From assembly GCA_964390065.1 (NCBI GenBank), contig CAYMGX010000001.1, positions 1 to 64,000 of the forward strand: a stretch of DNA of 64,000 nt, in the 5' to 3' direction. Position numbers and translations under genes: made by a program. The stretch's first letter is position 1. The number at the start of each line of letters is the position of its first letter. The DNA is from JAAZBG01 sp964390065 (GTDB lineage: Bacteria > Fibrobacterota > Chitinivibrionia > Chitinivibrionales > Chitinispirillaceae). Below, in pieces: positions 18,141 through 25,674 of this stretch. The notes beneath the pieces are model-generated. The model was not told the DNA's origin. It ran no database searches and saw nothing but the letters and a program-made list of their open reading frames with translations.

Positions 18141-18503
18141 TCATTGTTTTTTTGTGTACACTCCGCTAAGTTTTATGTACTTTGCATGACGCAACATCCC
18201 ACAGGCAATATGTTCATAGCCGAGTTTTTCCATAATCTGTTTTATCATATTGTTAATCATCACCACGACATCATCGCCAGGGAATTCATCAGATTTAATA
18301 TACTGCTCGTAATTGGTTTCGATATATTCAAGATGGTGCCAGAGCGGTGGCTTTTTTTCCTGTACAGCATCAAGCATCAATTGAATATTTTCTTTTTTCG
18401 TAAAATAAATCCAGATTTGTTCTGCAAAAGGTTCTTTAAGCAGGTATTCAAAATGCCCGCCGATATACGAAGAAAACGGCAGTAGGGGTATTTCTGCGAT
18501 CAT
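18141..18503 (-). CDS. Hypothetical protein co-transcribed with the FkbH-like gene
   Basis: The 120-residue product (MIAEIPLLPFSSYIGGHFEY onward) is acidic to neutral, without a signal peptide or membrane segment, and I do not recognise a family. There is no DSL phosphopantetheine motif, so it is not a carrier protein. The ATG at 18503 is chosen because GAGG lies five bases upstream; an ATG five codons earlier lacks a site. Only about 20 bp separate it from the stop of the FkbH-like gene, so the two form an operon and may act together. Confidence 0.6.
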   Translation of the reverse strand: MIAEIPLLPFSSYIGGHFEYLLKEPFAEQIWIYFTKKENIQLMLDAVQEKKPPLWHHLEYIETNYEQYIKSDEFPGDDVVVMINNMIKQIMEKLGYEHIACGMLRHAKYIKLSGVYTKKQ

Positions 18504-18524
18504 GATATCCTCACTCATTCATAA

Positions 18525-20186
18525 TTAAAAAGTATCTTTTTGCAACTTACAATCAACATTAAACCAGTCCGGTATTGCAATTATCGGCTCTGAAAGATTC
18601 CTGGTACAGACAGTACATTTACCATCGGTTTCTTTTAGTGTAAATCCACAATTACTATAAAATGAGGCAGTCTGAATGTTTTTATTCGATGGTATATAAA
18701 TTCCGGTTGCTTCACTGATTCCACAATCTTTCATAAACTGCAATATTACAGAAAGAAATGCAACCTCAGCATCTTTTCCTAATACTCTGCAGCTTAGAAG
18801 AAAAAGTTCTATTAACGAGCTTCTGATTAGTGAAACGCCAATAATTCCATACTCACCAAATGTGTCCTGCATCTCCATCTGCAGAAGATAGGTATATGGT
18901 TCCTTACAAATCATTTCAAGTTCTGAATGTGTAAATCGTTTCGTGGTTAAATTGAATTGATTCGTTTTGTTTATTAACTGTACAACGCGCGGCATCGATT
19001 CCTTACCGGTTTGACTGACTGTAATCGTAAGTCCGGACTTGCGTAAAAAATCAGCAATATTTGTTTCTATATCCCGGGACTTTTTCCGTAATCTGTCCAT
19101 GGAAAAGTACGCATTTTTATTAAGATCATCTTTTGTCAATTGTATCGGCCAGAACCGGCTGCTTCTCCTGAGTGTATCAATGTATCCGCAGGGATCTTCC
19201 GGTAGTTCAAGCACTGTAACGTCGGGATGTATTTCCTTGACTAATCCCCGTTCTGAGGGATTATCGTCAATGAACATGATTGAATCCAGCCCGATATTGA
19301 GCTCTTTGGCGATACTTAAAATGTTACGTGGTTTGTTATCCCAGTTTATCCGGAATGCTGCAATCATTGATGGTCTCAAGACCATATAAGGATGAGTTTC
19401 AATGACTTCCAGAGCATCGCAGGTATTATTCTTGCTGCAAACAGCAAGCAGTATTCCCTGCTTGTAGAGTTTTAAAAGCTCCTTCTGGAAGTCAAAGTAC
19501 GGTTTGCCATCCCCTTGAGGACCAAGAACAAGACTCGATAGCTCACTTTCTCCAGCTATACCACCCCATAATGTATTGTCAAGGTCGAGAATGATACATT
19601 TCAACGGGTATTTTACGAATTGATCAATCATTCTCACACAATGAACTGCAATCTTTACAGCCGGTGAAGTCTGGTGACCATTATTTTCATGTGGTGATAC
19701 GGAAAAATCTGAATGCTTAATAAAATCGATGTCAACAGGATAGCAATCTGTAACCGATTTACATATATCATTAACAATGTTTTGCACTGCTATAAATAGC
19801 TGCAATTGCGAATTGTCAAGAAGACGGGTTAAAAAACCGGTAGGGAAACTGGCTGGAGTAGGAGGGGTGAATAGTAATAGTTTACAATGCGATTTTTTCT
19901 TTAATTGTTCAATCGTATCGGTTAGTGATCTGCAGAATGTTGAAAATACCTGGAGAGTATCATTGAAAGTATCACCCCATGTATAATCATAAATTGCCGG
20001 AATACATTGCATCCAATCAAGAGCAAGAATTAAAAAATCGGTATTGACAAAATCGTCAGGAATGTCTTTAAGTTCAAACTCCCAGCGGCAGGGATCACCC
20101 GTTATTATTTCATACTCTGGCCGTATAGTATCAATTGCAGCTGCCAGTGCGTTCAGATCACAATTTCCGCATATGCCGATTTTCAT
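18525..20186 (-). CDS. FkbH-like HAD-IIIC family protein with GNAT-like C-terminus
   Basis: This 553-residue protein has an N-terminal SGNH-like region (about residues 1-185). A HAD-IIIC domain follows, with motif I ILDLDNTLWGG near residues 200-210, VCSKNN as motif II and MFIDDNPSER as the acidic motif. The C-terminus is GNAT-like (about 400-540: GEYGIIGVSLIRSS, then LSCRVLGKDAEVAFL). FkbH proteins load glycerate from 1,3-bisphosphoglycerate onto acyl carrier proteins in polyketide pathways, and relatives occur in glycan or lipid modification loci. No ACP or polyketide synthase is visible here, so the acceptor is unknown. It is followed closely by a 120-residue gene of unknown function. Confidence 0.83.
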   Translation of the reverse strand: MKIGICGNCDLNALAAAIDTIRPEYEIITGDPCRWEFELKDIPDDFVNTDFLILALDWMQCIPAIYDYTWGDTFNDTLQVFSTFCRSLTDTIEQLKKKSHCKLLLFTPPTPASFPTGFLTRLLDNSQLQLFIAVQNIVNDICKSVTDCYPVDIDFIKHSDFSVSPHENNGHQTSPAVKIAVHCVRMIDQFVKYPLKCIILDLDNTLWGGIAGESELSSLVLGPQGDGKPYFDFQKELLKLYKQGILLAVCSKNNTCDALEVIETHPYMVLRPSMIAAFRINWDNKPRNILSIAKELNIGLDSIMFIDDNPSERGLVKEIHPDVTVLELPEDPCGYIDTLRRSSRFWPIQLTKDDLNKNAYFSMDRLRKKSRDIETNIADFLRKSGLTITVSQTGKESMPRVVQLINKTNQFNLTTKRFTHSELEMICKEPYTYLLQMEMQDTFGEYGIIGVSLIRSSLIELFLLSCRVLGKDAEVAFLSVILQFMKDCGISEATGIYIPSNKNIQTASFYSNCGFTLKETDGKCTVCTRNLSEPIIAIPDWFNVDCKLQKDTF

Positions 20187-20283
20187 AAGAATTTACCCGA
20201 TTACCACTACTGTATATTAATGATGGTGAGATGTTGAAAATAAAGCAAATAGTACTTTGACTTGTCACATGGTCAATTCTTCC

Positions 20284-20318
20284 AAAAAAAAGAGCTCCAT
20301 CGGTTAATAGAGCCCTTT
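20284..20318 (-). terminator. Intrinsic terminator after the FKBP gene
   Basis: On the minus strand AAGGGCTC pairs with GAGCTCTT (one G-U pair) across an 11-nt loop, followed by a run of seven or more T. It lies about 30 bp after the FKBP stop codon. Confidence 0.8.
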
Positions 20319-20346
20319 TAAATTACTGGTAACAGCTATCCTGAAA

Positions 20347-21135
20347 TTACTTTTTAGATACTGATGGCTTTGCTGGTTTTGCTGACTCAGCAGGTGCAGC
20401 TGGCGCAGTAGTAGAGTCTTTTTCGATGCCAAGAAGTTCGACTTCGAAGCAAAGTGTTGAATTCGGACCGATTTCCTGTCCTGCTTGACGTTCGCCATAA
20501 GCGAGATCTGCTGGAATCCAGAATTTATAGGTGCTTCCGACTTTCATAAGCTGGATACCTTCAGTCCATCCCGGAATTACCTGATTCAAACCAAATACAG
20601 CCGGTTCCTTACGGTCATATGAACTGTCAAACACTTTTCCATCAAGAAGTGTACCTTTATAATGAACTTTTACTTTATCTGTTGCAACAGGATTTGCACC
20701 GGTTCCCTCTTTAACAACAATGTACTGAAGTCCGCTTTCGGTTGTTTTTACACCCTCTTTAGTCTTGTTTGAAGCAAGGAAATCCTCACCGGTTTTTTTA
20801 TTATTGGCAGCCTTTGCTTCAGCCGCATCTTTTTGTTTCTTCTGAAGATCCTCGCTGAAATTCGTTTGAATTTCTTTAATGCGTTCATCGGTAAGCTGTG
20901 ACGGCTGACCTTTCATAGCATTTTCGATAGCTTTTGTAAGAACAGAAAAGGAAACAACTGTGTCAATATTCATATTTTTGAATGATTTACCAATATCCTG
21001 ACCGATCATGTAGCTGATACTGTCGTTTTTTGTTTTAAGCGCAATTGGTTTACCTTTAGCTGTTTCTGCTGCATTACATGCAACCAGATTTAAACAAACA
21101 ACAGATCCAGCTGCAAGTTTAAGCATAGATTTCAT
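20347..21135 (-). CDS. FKBP-type peptidyl-prolyl isomerase lipoprotein (FkpA/Mip-like)
   Basis: The 262-residue protein has a lipoprotein signal ending LNLVAC (Cys20). An Fkp_N dimerisation domain follows (about residues 35-125: DSISYMIGQDIGKSFKN). The FKBP catalytic domain spans about 130-238 (TESGLQYIVVKEGTG, VHYKGTLLDGKVFDSSYDR, QVIPGWTEGIQLMKVGS, DLAYGERQAG). It should catalyse prolyl isomerisation and assist folding of exported proteins in the periplasm. An Ala/Pro/Lys-rich tail follows the domain, which is unusual but low in complexity. It is monocistronic with its own terminator. Confidence 0.93.
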   Translation of the reverse strand: MKSMLKLAAGSVVCLNLVACNAAETAKGKPIALKTKNDSISYMIGQDIGKSFKNMNIDTVVSFSVLTKAIENAMKGQPSQLTDERIKEIQTNFSEDLQKKQKDAAEAKAANNKKTGEDFLASNKTKEGVKTTESGLQYIVVKEGTGANPVATDKVKVHYKGTLLDGKVFDSSYDRKEPAVFGLNQVIPGWTEGIQLMKVGSTYKFWIPADLAYGERQAGQEIGPNSTLCFEVELLGIEKDSTTAPAAPAESAKPAKPSVSKK

Positions 21136-21271
21136 GAAAAATCCCTTTCAATATTGTAAAAAAAATGATGAGTTCATCAGATATTCTTATAAGAAGAACA
21201 GGTTTTGAAACTGGTAAAATACATCTGGCCAATCCGGGATCAAAGGGTTGCTATCGTTGATAGTAAGTTCT

Positions 21272-22312
21272 TTACTCCCTGATCTGCAGAGTCAGTACAC
21301 CTTTGGCGAGCAGTGATGTTCTTATCCCTGCGTCGGTACAGTTTATCGCGGCAATATTTAATGAGTCGAGACGGCCGTTAATAAATATGTTTTTTGAAAT
21401 TTCCTTGTTTGAAAGCATTTTTTGTGTCATCAGTTGTGACTCAAGAATGGTCTGTTTAAGGGGGTAGGTGAGATATGGTTGCACCTTGGAGATAATTGTA
21501 CTGTGAAAAAGAGCATTTGCTGTTTTGACAAGACGATTTTTAGTATTAAGATCAAACTCAAGTTCCCGTATGGAGATACTTTGGTTTTGTGAATCGTATG
21601 CTACGTTACCAATCAAATATATTTTGCCCTTATAGTAACCACTGAGGTCAACACTGACAACCGCATATCCGTCTATCCCGTAAATGTTGACATCATTAAT
21701 AATCGCTTCATATTTACCGCTGGAGAAGCTCTGACCGACAAGTAAATTNNNNNNNNNNNNNNNNNNNNNNNNNNNNNNNNNNNNNNNNNNNNNNNNNNNN
21801 NNNNNNNNNNNNNNNNNNNNNNNNNNNNNNNNNNNNNNNNNNNNNNNNCTGAAGGTAAGTGCTATTGATGCCTCAACGTCCTGGTACTCGGTGTGTCTTA
21901 AACCGAGTGCACCGACAGTAAACTGAAACTGCATCCATATTTTAATCGGGACCCGGTACAACAATTCATCACCGTTTAAAGAGATCGTTATGGAATCCTT
22001 TTTCCATACTTTCAGTTTTACGGGTTTAATATTTGCAATTGTCATAGTATCGGTTTCGTAGAGAATACCGTTTAGCTGCAGATTGATCATTTTTTGTGCA
22101 ACATCGGTGCGAATAAGAAGTGGCACATTCAAAATGGATGGAACCGGAGTAAATGGGGGAATTACAGGCTTTTCAATTACCACCTGACTATCACGATCAG
22201 AAGCAGCTCTGCGCTGTGTGGTATCCGGTAATGGAGATGTATTGGTAGTCGATTTATTGCAGGAACAGATGCACGCACAAATAGTCAGAATTAATAGTAC
22301 TCCGTATTTCAT
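21272..22312 (-). CDS. DUF4403 family lipoprotein, interrupted by assembly gap
   Basis: The N-terminal part has a lipoprotein-type signal (MKYGVLLILTICACICSC, likely Cys18), a Thr/Ser/Pro linker and the DUF4403 start (SILNVPLLIRTDVAQKMINL, then LNGILYETD). The C-terminal part (NLLVGQSFSSGKYEAIINDV onward) also fits the family. Between them lie 100 N, so 33-34 residues shown as unknown are artificial and the true length is open; family members are usually longer. DUF4403 proteins are secreted or envelope proteins of unknown function. The ATG at 22312 is chosen over an upstream in-frame ATG because it begins the signal peptide. Confidence 0.7.
   Translation of the reverse strand: MKYGVLLILTICACICSCNKSTTNTSPLPDTTQRRAASDRDSQVVIEKPVIPPFTPVPSILNVPLLIRTDVAQKMINLQLNGILYETDTMTIANIKPVKLKVWKKDSITISLNGDELLYRVPIKIWMQFQFTVGALGLRHTEYQDVEASIALTFXXXXXXXXXXXXXXXXXXXXXXXXXXXXXXXXXXNLLVGQSFSSGKYEAIINDVNIYGIDGYAVVSVDLSGYYKGKIYLIGNVAYDSQNQSISIRELEFDLNTKNRLVKTANALFHSTIISKVQPYLTYPLKQTILESQLMTQKMLSNKEISKNIFINGRLDSLNIAAINCTDAGIRTSLLAKGVLTLQIRE
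21749..21848. other. Assembly gap (100 N)
   Basis: A run of exactly 100 unknown bases lies inside the DUF4403 gene. A round 100 usually means a scaffold join of unknown size. Continuity of the reading frame across it should not be trusted. Confidence 0.98.
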
Positions 22313-22462
22313 ACTTCTACCCCGGGTTGCTTCAACTTGAATACTACATATATCATAAACCATTGTGCAGTGGAATATATATGGCATTCAGATTTCATTT
22401 TTGTTTGATGATAAAATATACTATGGGAATTGACAAGTGAAATATTTTGTGTGTGATCAATT

Positions 22463-23485
22463 TTACCGGATCATTTTCCTCGCTCTGCAAATTCGCTCTG
22501 CTGCATTTATCGCATCTATTAAACTTTCATACGAAGCAATACCCTTACCGGCGATGTTAAAAGCTGTGCCATGCCCTACTGATGTCCGGACAATCGGTAA
22601 ACCAATGGTAATATTTACACCATGTTCAAAGTCAAGCGATTTAAGGGCAACAAATCCATGGTCGTGAAGCATTGCAGTGATGCCATCAAATTCACCTTTA
22701 AAAGCGCGCATAAAAATGGTATCGGGAGGGTAGGGCCCACTGACATTGATACCAGCCTTTTTACAAATATCAATTGCAGGAATTATTTCATTAATTTCTT
22801 CATCACCAAATAGTCCATTTTCACCGGCATGTGGATTCAGACCGCCGACTGCAAGACGTGGTTGTGTGATTCCAAGCTCTGTCATCGCAGTATTAAGGAG
22901 TTTAATTGTTGCCACGACACGCTCAGTTTTTATCAGTTCAATCGCATTCCGTAAAGAACAATGCGTCGTAACGTGTGCAACCCCAATATTTTTAAGCAGA
23001 AAGAGCATCGAAAAATCCTTGATGCCACATTTCTCTGCGAATATTTCGGTATGACCCGGATAGTCAAAACCTGCAAGATGCATCGCTTCTTTATTAATAG
23101 GGTTAGTCACAACGGCATCAATTTTTTTCGCCAGTGCCAGTTCAATGGATTTTTCGATATACTTAAATGCTGCAAAACCGCAGGATTTTTGTACTTTCCC
23201 TATTTCAATAGAGTCTGGATCAAGGATTTGCATGTCAAGCACATTAATACTGCCATCCTTGAAATTACTGCAATCAGAGAGTATATGAATATCCATTGAG
23301 GGAGTATAGTACCGACATGCATCTTCAATTACAGCTGCATCACCGATGATTATTACTCGTGATTGCACTTGTTTATCCGCAAGTGCTTTACAAGCAATCT
23401 CTGGTCCGATTCCGGCTGGATCTCCAAGCGTTAGCCCAAGTATAGGTGTATATGATATATTTTGATTGTCCTCTGAATGTTTCAA
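22463..23485 (-). CDS. pdxA: PdxA-family 4-phosphohydroxy-acid dehydrogenase
   Basis: PdxA oxidises 4-phosphohydroxy-L-threonine with NAD in pyridoxal phosphate synthesis; the close PdxA2 branch acts on phosphorylated threonate or erythronate. The product shows TLGDPAGIGPE near the start, VVTNPINKEAMH, and the three metal-binding histidine motifs PGHTEIFAE, NPHAGENG and MLHDHGFVALK, ending with VNITIGLPIVRTSVGHGTAF. KGEFDGITAMLHDHG resembles PdxA2, so the substrate is uncertain. I prefer the TTG at 23485 (340 residues) because AGGAG lies seven bases upstream; a GTG at 23500 would put that site inside the gene. It stands alone, without pdxJ. Confidence 0.85.
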   Translation of the reverse strand: MKHSEDNQNISYTPILGLTLGDPAGIGPEIACKALADKQVQSRVIIIGDAAVIEDACRYYTPSMDIHILSDCSNFKDGSINVLDMQILDPDSIEIGKVQKSCGFAAFKYIEKSIELALAKKIDAVVTNPINKEAMHLAGFDYPGHTEIFAEKCGIKDFSMLFLLKNIGVAHVTTHCSLRNAIELIKTERVVATIKLLNTAMTELGITQPRLAVGGLNPHAGENGLFGDEEINEIIPAIDICKKAGINVSGPYPPDTIFMRAFKGEFDGITAMLHDHGFVALKSLDFEHGVNITIGLPIVRTSVGHGTAFNIAGKGIASYESLIDAINAAERICRARKMIR

Positions 23486-23846
23486 TACAATGCTCCTCAC
23501 CTGATGTATCTATTGAACCGATGCTACTGATTATGGTGCGTACAGTAATCTTTTGAAATGTTCTGGAATAAAATTTAATTGAGGGCACGGTAAAAAGTGC
23601 AAGAAAGTTACTTAAGTGCTTAATATTCCGATAATGCTTACCGATAGTCTGAATATGGACCAGGTGAAATTACACTACATAAAAAAGCACGGAAACTCTA
23701 TACAGGGATTCATCCGTGTACTAACAGGGTGGATCTTTAAGAATGCTTTACGACAGAGGGAAATTTATTGATATTCCGGTTTAACAGCAGCAATGCAAGT
23801 AAACATGTTAGGTCTGCACAGATCAAATAAGAAAACCAATAAAAAC
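23486..23846. other. Non-coding region between pdxA and csrA
   Basis: About 360 bp hold no supported gene on either strand. A short imperfect hairpin (gaaaac-atga-gttttt) close to the csrA stop could act as a weak terminator for the fliW-csrA transcript. Confidence 0.45.
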
Positions 23847-24077
23847 TCATGTTTTCCTGAATTGCTGAGCAATATCCTGAAGACTGGAATCTATTGGTGT
23901 TGATGCTTCCTTGTTCTCTTTTTGTATGCGATCATAAATTTCTTCTCTGTTTACAGAGACATTCTTTGGTGCTTCAATACCAAGCTTCACATGTCGTCCG
24001 TCGAGATCGACAATTTTTATAACGACATTATCACCGATCCGTATAGATTCGCCTAATTTTCTTGTTAAAACGAGCAT
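23847..24077 (-). CDS. csrA: Carbon storage regulator CsrA
   Basis: CsrA is a dimeric RNA-binding protein that blocks translation at GGA motifs. The 76-residue protein begins MLVLTRKLGESIRIGDNVVI, including the RNA-contacting N-terminal strand, and has VKLGIEAPKNVSVNREEIYD as strand 5. Its C-terminal extension past about residue 55 is typical of CsrA proteins controlled by FliW rather than by small RNAs. It starts one base after the fliW stop, so the two are translated as a unit. The probable target, the flagellin leader, lies about 1.4 kb upstream. Confidence 0.97.
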   Translation of the reverse strand: MLVLTRKLGESIRIGDNVVIKIVDLDGRHVKLGIEAPKNVSVNREEIYDRIQKENKEASTPIDSSLQDIAQQFRKT

Positions 24078-24078
24078 G

Positions 24079-24498
24079 TCAATTCTTCCTCAGTATTGGT
24101 TCCCGTGTTGTATATCGGTCATCATCAATAATAATCTGCTTACCGGTTTTTTTACGCCGGTTGAGTATTATTGGACCTACAAGGTTTGCTGTTGATTCAA
24201 GTGGATTTTCTCTTATTGTAACAATTACATACAATAATAGATCCTCCGGTGCATCCACAGCAAGGTCATCAAGCTGCTCTTTGATAATCTTAGGATCATA
24301 ATCCGGTACAAAGAGAAGAGGATTGATAATTGCAAAACGTAATTTCGAACCATCAATGCACACAAGCCATTCAAATGGAGCATAATCAGGAATTGAAACT
24401 ATAACAAACTGTTTATTCTGTTCAAAACCCGGAATACCTGAATTAAACGTAATGATATCTTCATTTGCGTAAACAAGATTTTTAAAAAAATCGCCCAT
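24079..24498 (-). CDS. fliW: Flagellar assembly factor FliW (CsrA antagonist)
   Basis: FliW binds either flagellin or CsrA; when flagellin is exported, freed FliW sequesters CsrA and allows flagellin translation. The 139-residue product carries the family features ITFNSGIPGFEQNKQFVIVS, PFEWLVCIDGSKLRFAIINP and LVGPIILNRRKKTGKQIIID. Its length is normal for FliW (about 130-150). A ribosome-binding site (AGGAG) precedes the ATG at slightly long spacing. It is followed by csrA and preceded by a sigma-70 type promoter. Confidence 0.96.
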   Translation of the reverse strand: MGDFFKNLVYANEDIITFNSGIPGFEQNKQFVIVSIPDYAPFEWLVCIDGSKLRFAIINPLLFVPDYDPKIIKEQLDDLAVDAPEDLLLYVIVTIRENPLESTANLVGPIILNRRKKTGKQIIIDDDRYTTREPILRKN

Positions 24499-24553
24499 AG
24501 AAGCATTTCTCCTGAGGGTTTATAATCATTTACTGAAATATGCTATATGCTTG

Positions 24554-24582
24554 AGTATAAGTCAAATACGTTGCTTTGTCAA
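24554..24582 (-). promoter_or_regulatory. Sigma-70 promoter of fliW-csrA
   Basis: On the minus strand TTGACA (24577-24582) and TATACT (24554-24559) are spaced by exactly 17 bp, a near-perfect housekeeping promoter. Transcription should begin near 24547, about 50 nt before fliW. So fliW-csrA need not depend on the flagellin promoter. Confidence 0.75.
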
Positions 24583-24590
24583 ACAGAAGT

Positions 24591-24629
24591 TTACCATGAT
24601 TTTGTAATTTCTCAGCAAAATCATGGTAA
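24591..24629 (-). terminator. Hairpin after the flagellin gene
   Basis: A perfect 14-bp inverted repeat (ttaccatgattttg and complement) with an 11-nt loop begins 7 bp after the flagellin stop. No U run follows, so it may terminate weakly or protect the 3' end of the flagellin mRNA. Confidence 0.65.
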
Positions 24630-24636
24630 TGGAATA

Positions 24637-25470
24637 TTACTTCAGAAGACTCAATACGTTTTGCGGCGCAGTGTTTGCCTGTGCAAGCATCGCCGTTGAG
24701 GATTGCGAAAGTATCTGGTGTTTTGTAAATGCTGTGGTTTCAGTTGCAAAATCGGTATCACGAATGGCCGATTCAGCCGCCTGCATATTTGTTTCCTGAT
24801 TTTCCTGATTTGTCAAAGCATGTTCAAGACGGTTTACAATAGCACCAAGATCTGCACGTAATGCATTGACACTTGACAATGCTACATCAAGTGAACTGAT
24901 TGCCTCTGTGGAGCTTGTTTGTGAGAGAAGATTGGTAGCATCAATACCTAAGCGTGTTGTATCCATAGGATTGATAGCGTATTGAATTTTATCTGCAGCC
25001 GTATTGTTCGGGCCGATATGAAGTACACCGCCATCAGTACCCCATGGAGCATCACCGTTCATAAGCGATTGACTGTTGTATTGTGTACCGGCCACAATTC
25101 TGTTAATTTCAGTTTTTAGCTGAGTGACTTCAATGTTGATATAACCGCGTTCTTTTGATGTCAAAGTATCGTTGGCTGACTGAATTGACAATTCACGCAT
25201 TCTCTGAAGCATTGCTTCTACTTCGATCAATGCACCTTCAGCAATATTGATAAGTGCAACGCCATCCTGAATATTACGTGCACCCATATTTAAACCGCGA
25301 ACCTGTGTACGTAATTGTTCCGAAACACTCAAACCGGCAGCGTCATCGGATGCACGATTGATACGCAGTCCTGTCGAAAGTTTTTCAAGTGATTTTTGTA
25401 ATTGTCTGTCAACCTGACGAAGCGAACTGCTGGTTATCATCGCAGTTATATTATGATTGATTTGAGGCAT
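24637..25470 (-). CDS. fliC: Flagellin
   Basis: This 277-residue flagellin is nearly all D0/D1. It has an N-terminal domain of about 140 residues (LSTGLRINRASDDAAGLS, then GARNIQDGVALINIAEGAL), a very short central part, and a C-terminal D1/D0 ending AMLAQANTAPQNVLSLLK. The true start is the ATG at 25470, behind a perfect AGGAGG sequence; the frame stays open upstream through the leader. Transcription is probably from a sigma-54 promoter at 25576-25594 and translation is probably controlled by CsrA. Flagellin is exported and polymerises into the filament. Confidence 0.96.
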   Translation of the reverse strand: MPQINHNITAMITSSSLRQVDRQLQKSLEKLSTGLRINRASDDAAGLSVSEQLRTQVRGLNMGARNIQDGVALINIAEGALIEVEAMLQRMRELSIQSANDTLTSKERGYINIEVTQLKTEINRIVAGTQYNSQSLMNGDAPWGTDGGVLHIGPNNTAADKIQYAINPMDTTRLGIDATNLLSQTSSTEAISSLDVALSSVNALRADLGAIVNRLEHALTNQENQETNMQAAESAIRDTDFATETTAFTKHQILSQSSTAMLAQANTAPQNVLSLLK

Positions 25471-25567
25471 AGATCCCTCCTGGGGAAAAAATTTGCATCC
25501 TTGCAGCCTCTCCGTTTTTTTGGCTGCAATCACCTGGTCTTCCTGACCTATCCTGCTTCCATGCACT
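25471..25567 (-). promoter_or_regulatory. Flagellin mRNA leader with CsrA-binding sites
   Basis: The roughly 97-nt leader holds seven GGA triplets (minus strand; plus-strand TCC at 25474, 25478, 25498, 25511, 25541, 25551 and 25558). Two lie in the Shine-Dalgarno sequence AGGAGGGA. One lies in the 13-nt loop of a perfect 8-bp hairpin (arms 25501-25508 and 25522-25529). An upstream hairpin-loop site plus a Shine-Dalgarno site is the arrangement known for the Bacillus subtilis hag leader. Confidence 0.82.
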
Positions 25568-25575
25568 CTAATTAA

Positions 25576-25594
25576 AAAGCAATCTATATGCCAA
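25576..25594 (-). promoter_or_regulatory. Sigma-54 promoter of flagellin
   Basis: The minus strand reads TTGGCATATAGATTGCTTT. The -24 GG and -12 GC are separated by 10 bp and the flanks match the consensus TTGGCA-N6-TTGC. The start site falls near 25567, upstream of all the CsrA sites. Confidence 0.87.
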
Positions 25595-25674
25595 ATCAGA
25601 GCAACTAATAACTAATTGATTTTCATCGTTTCTCATTCTAAATAATATGATACCCGGAAAATTTTTCCCTTTGT

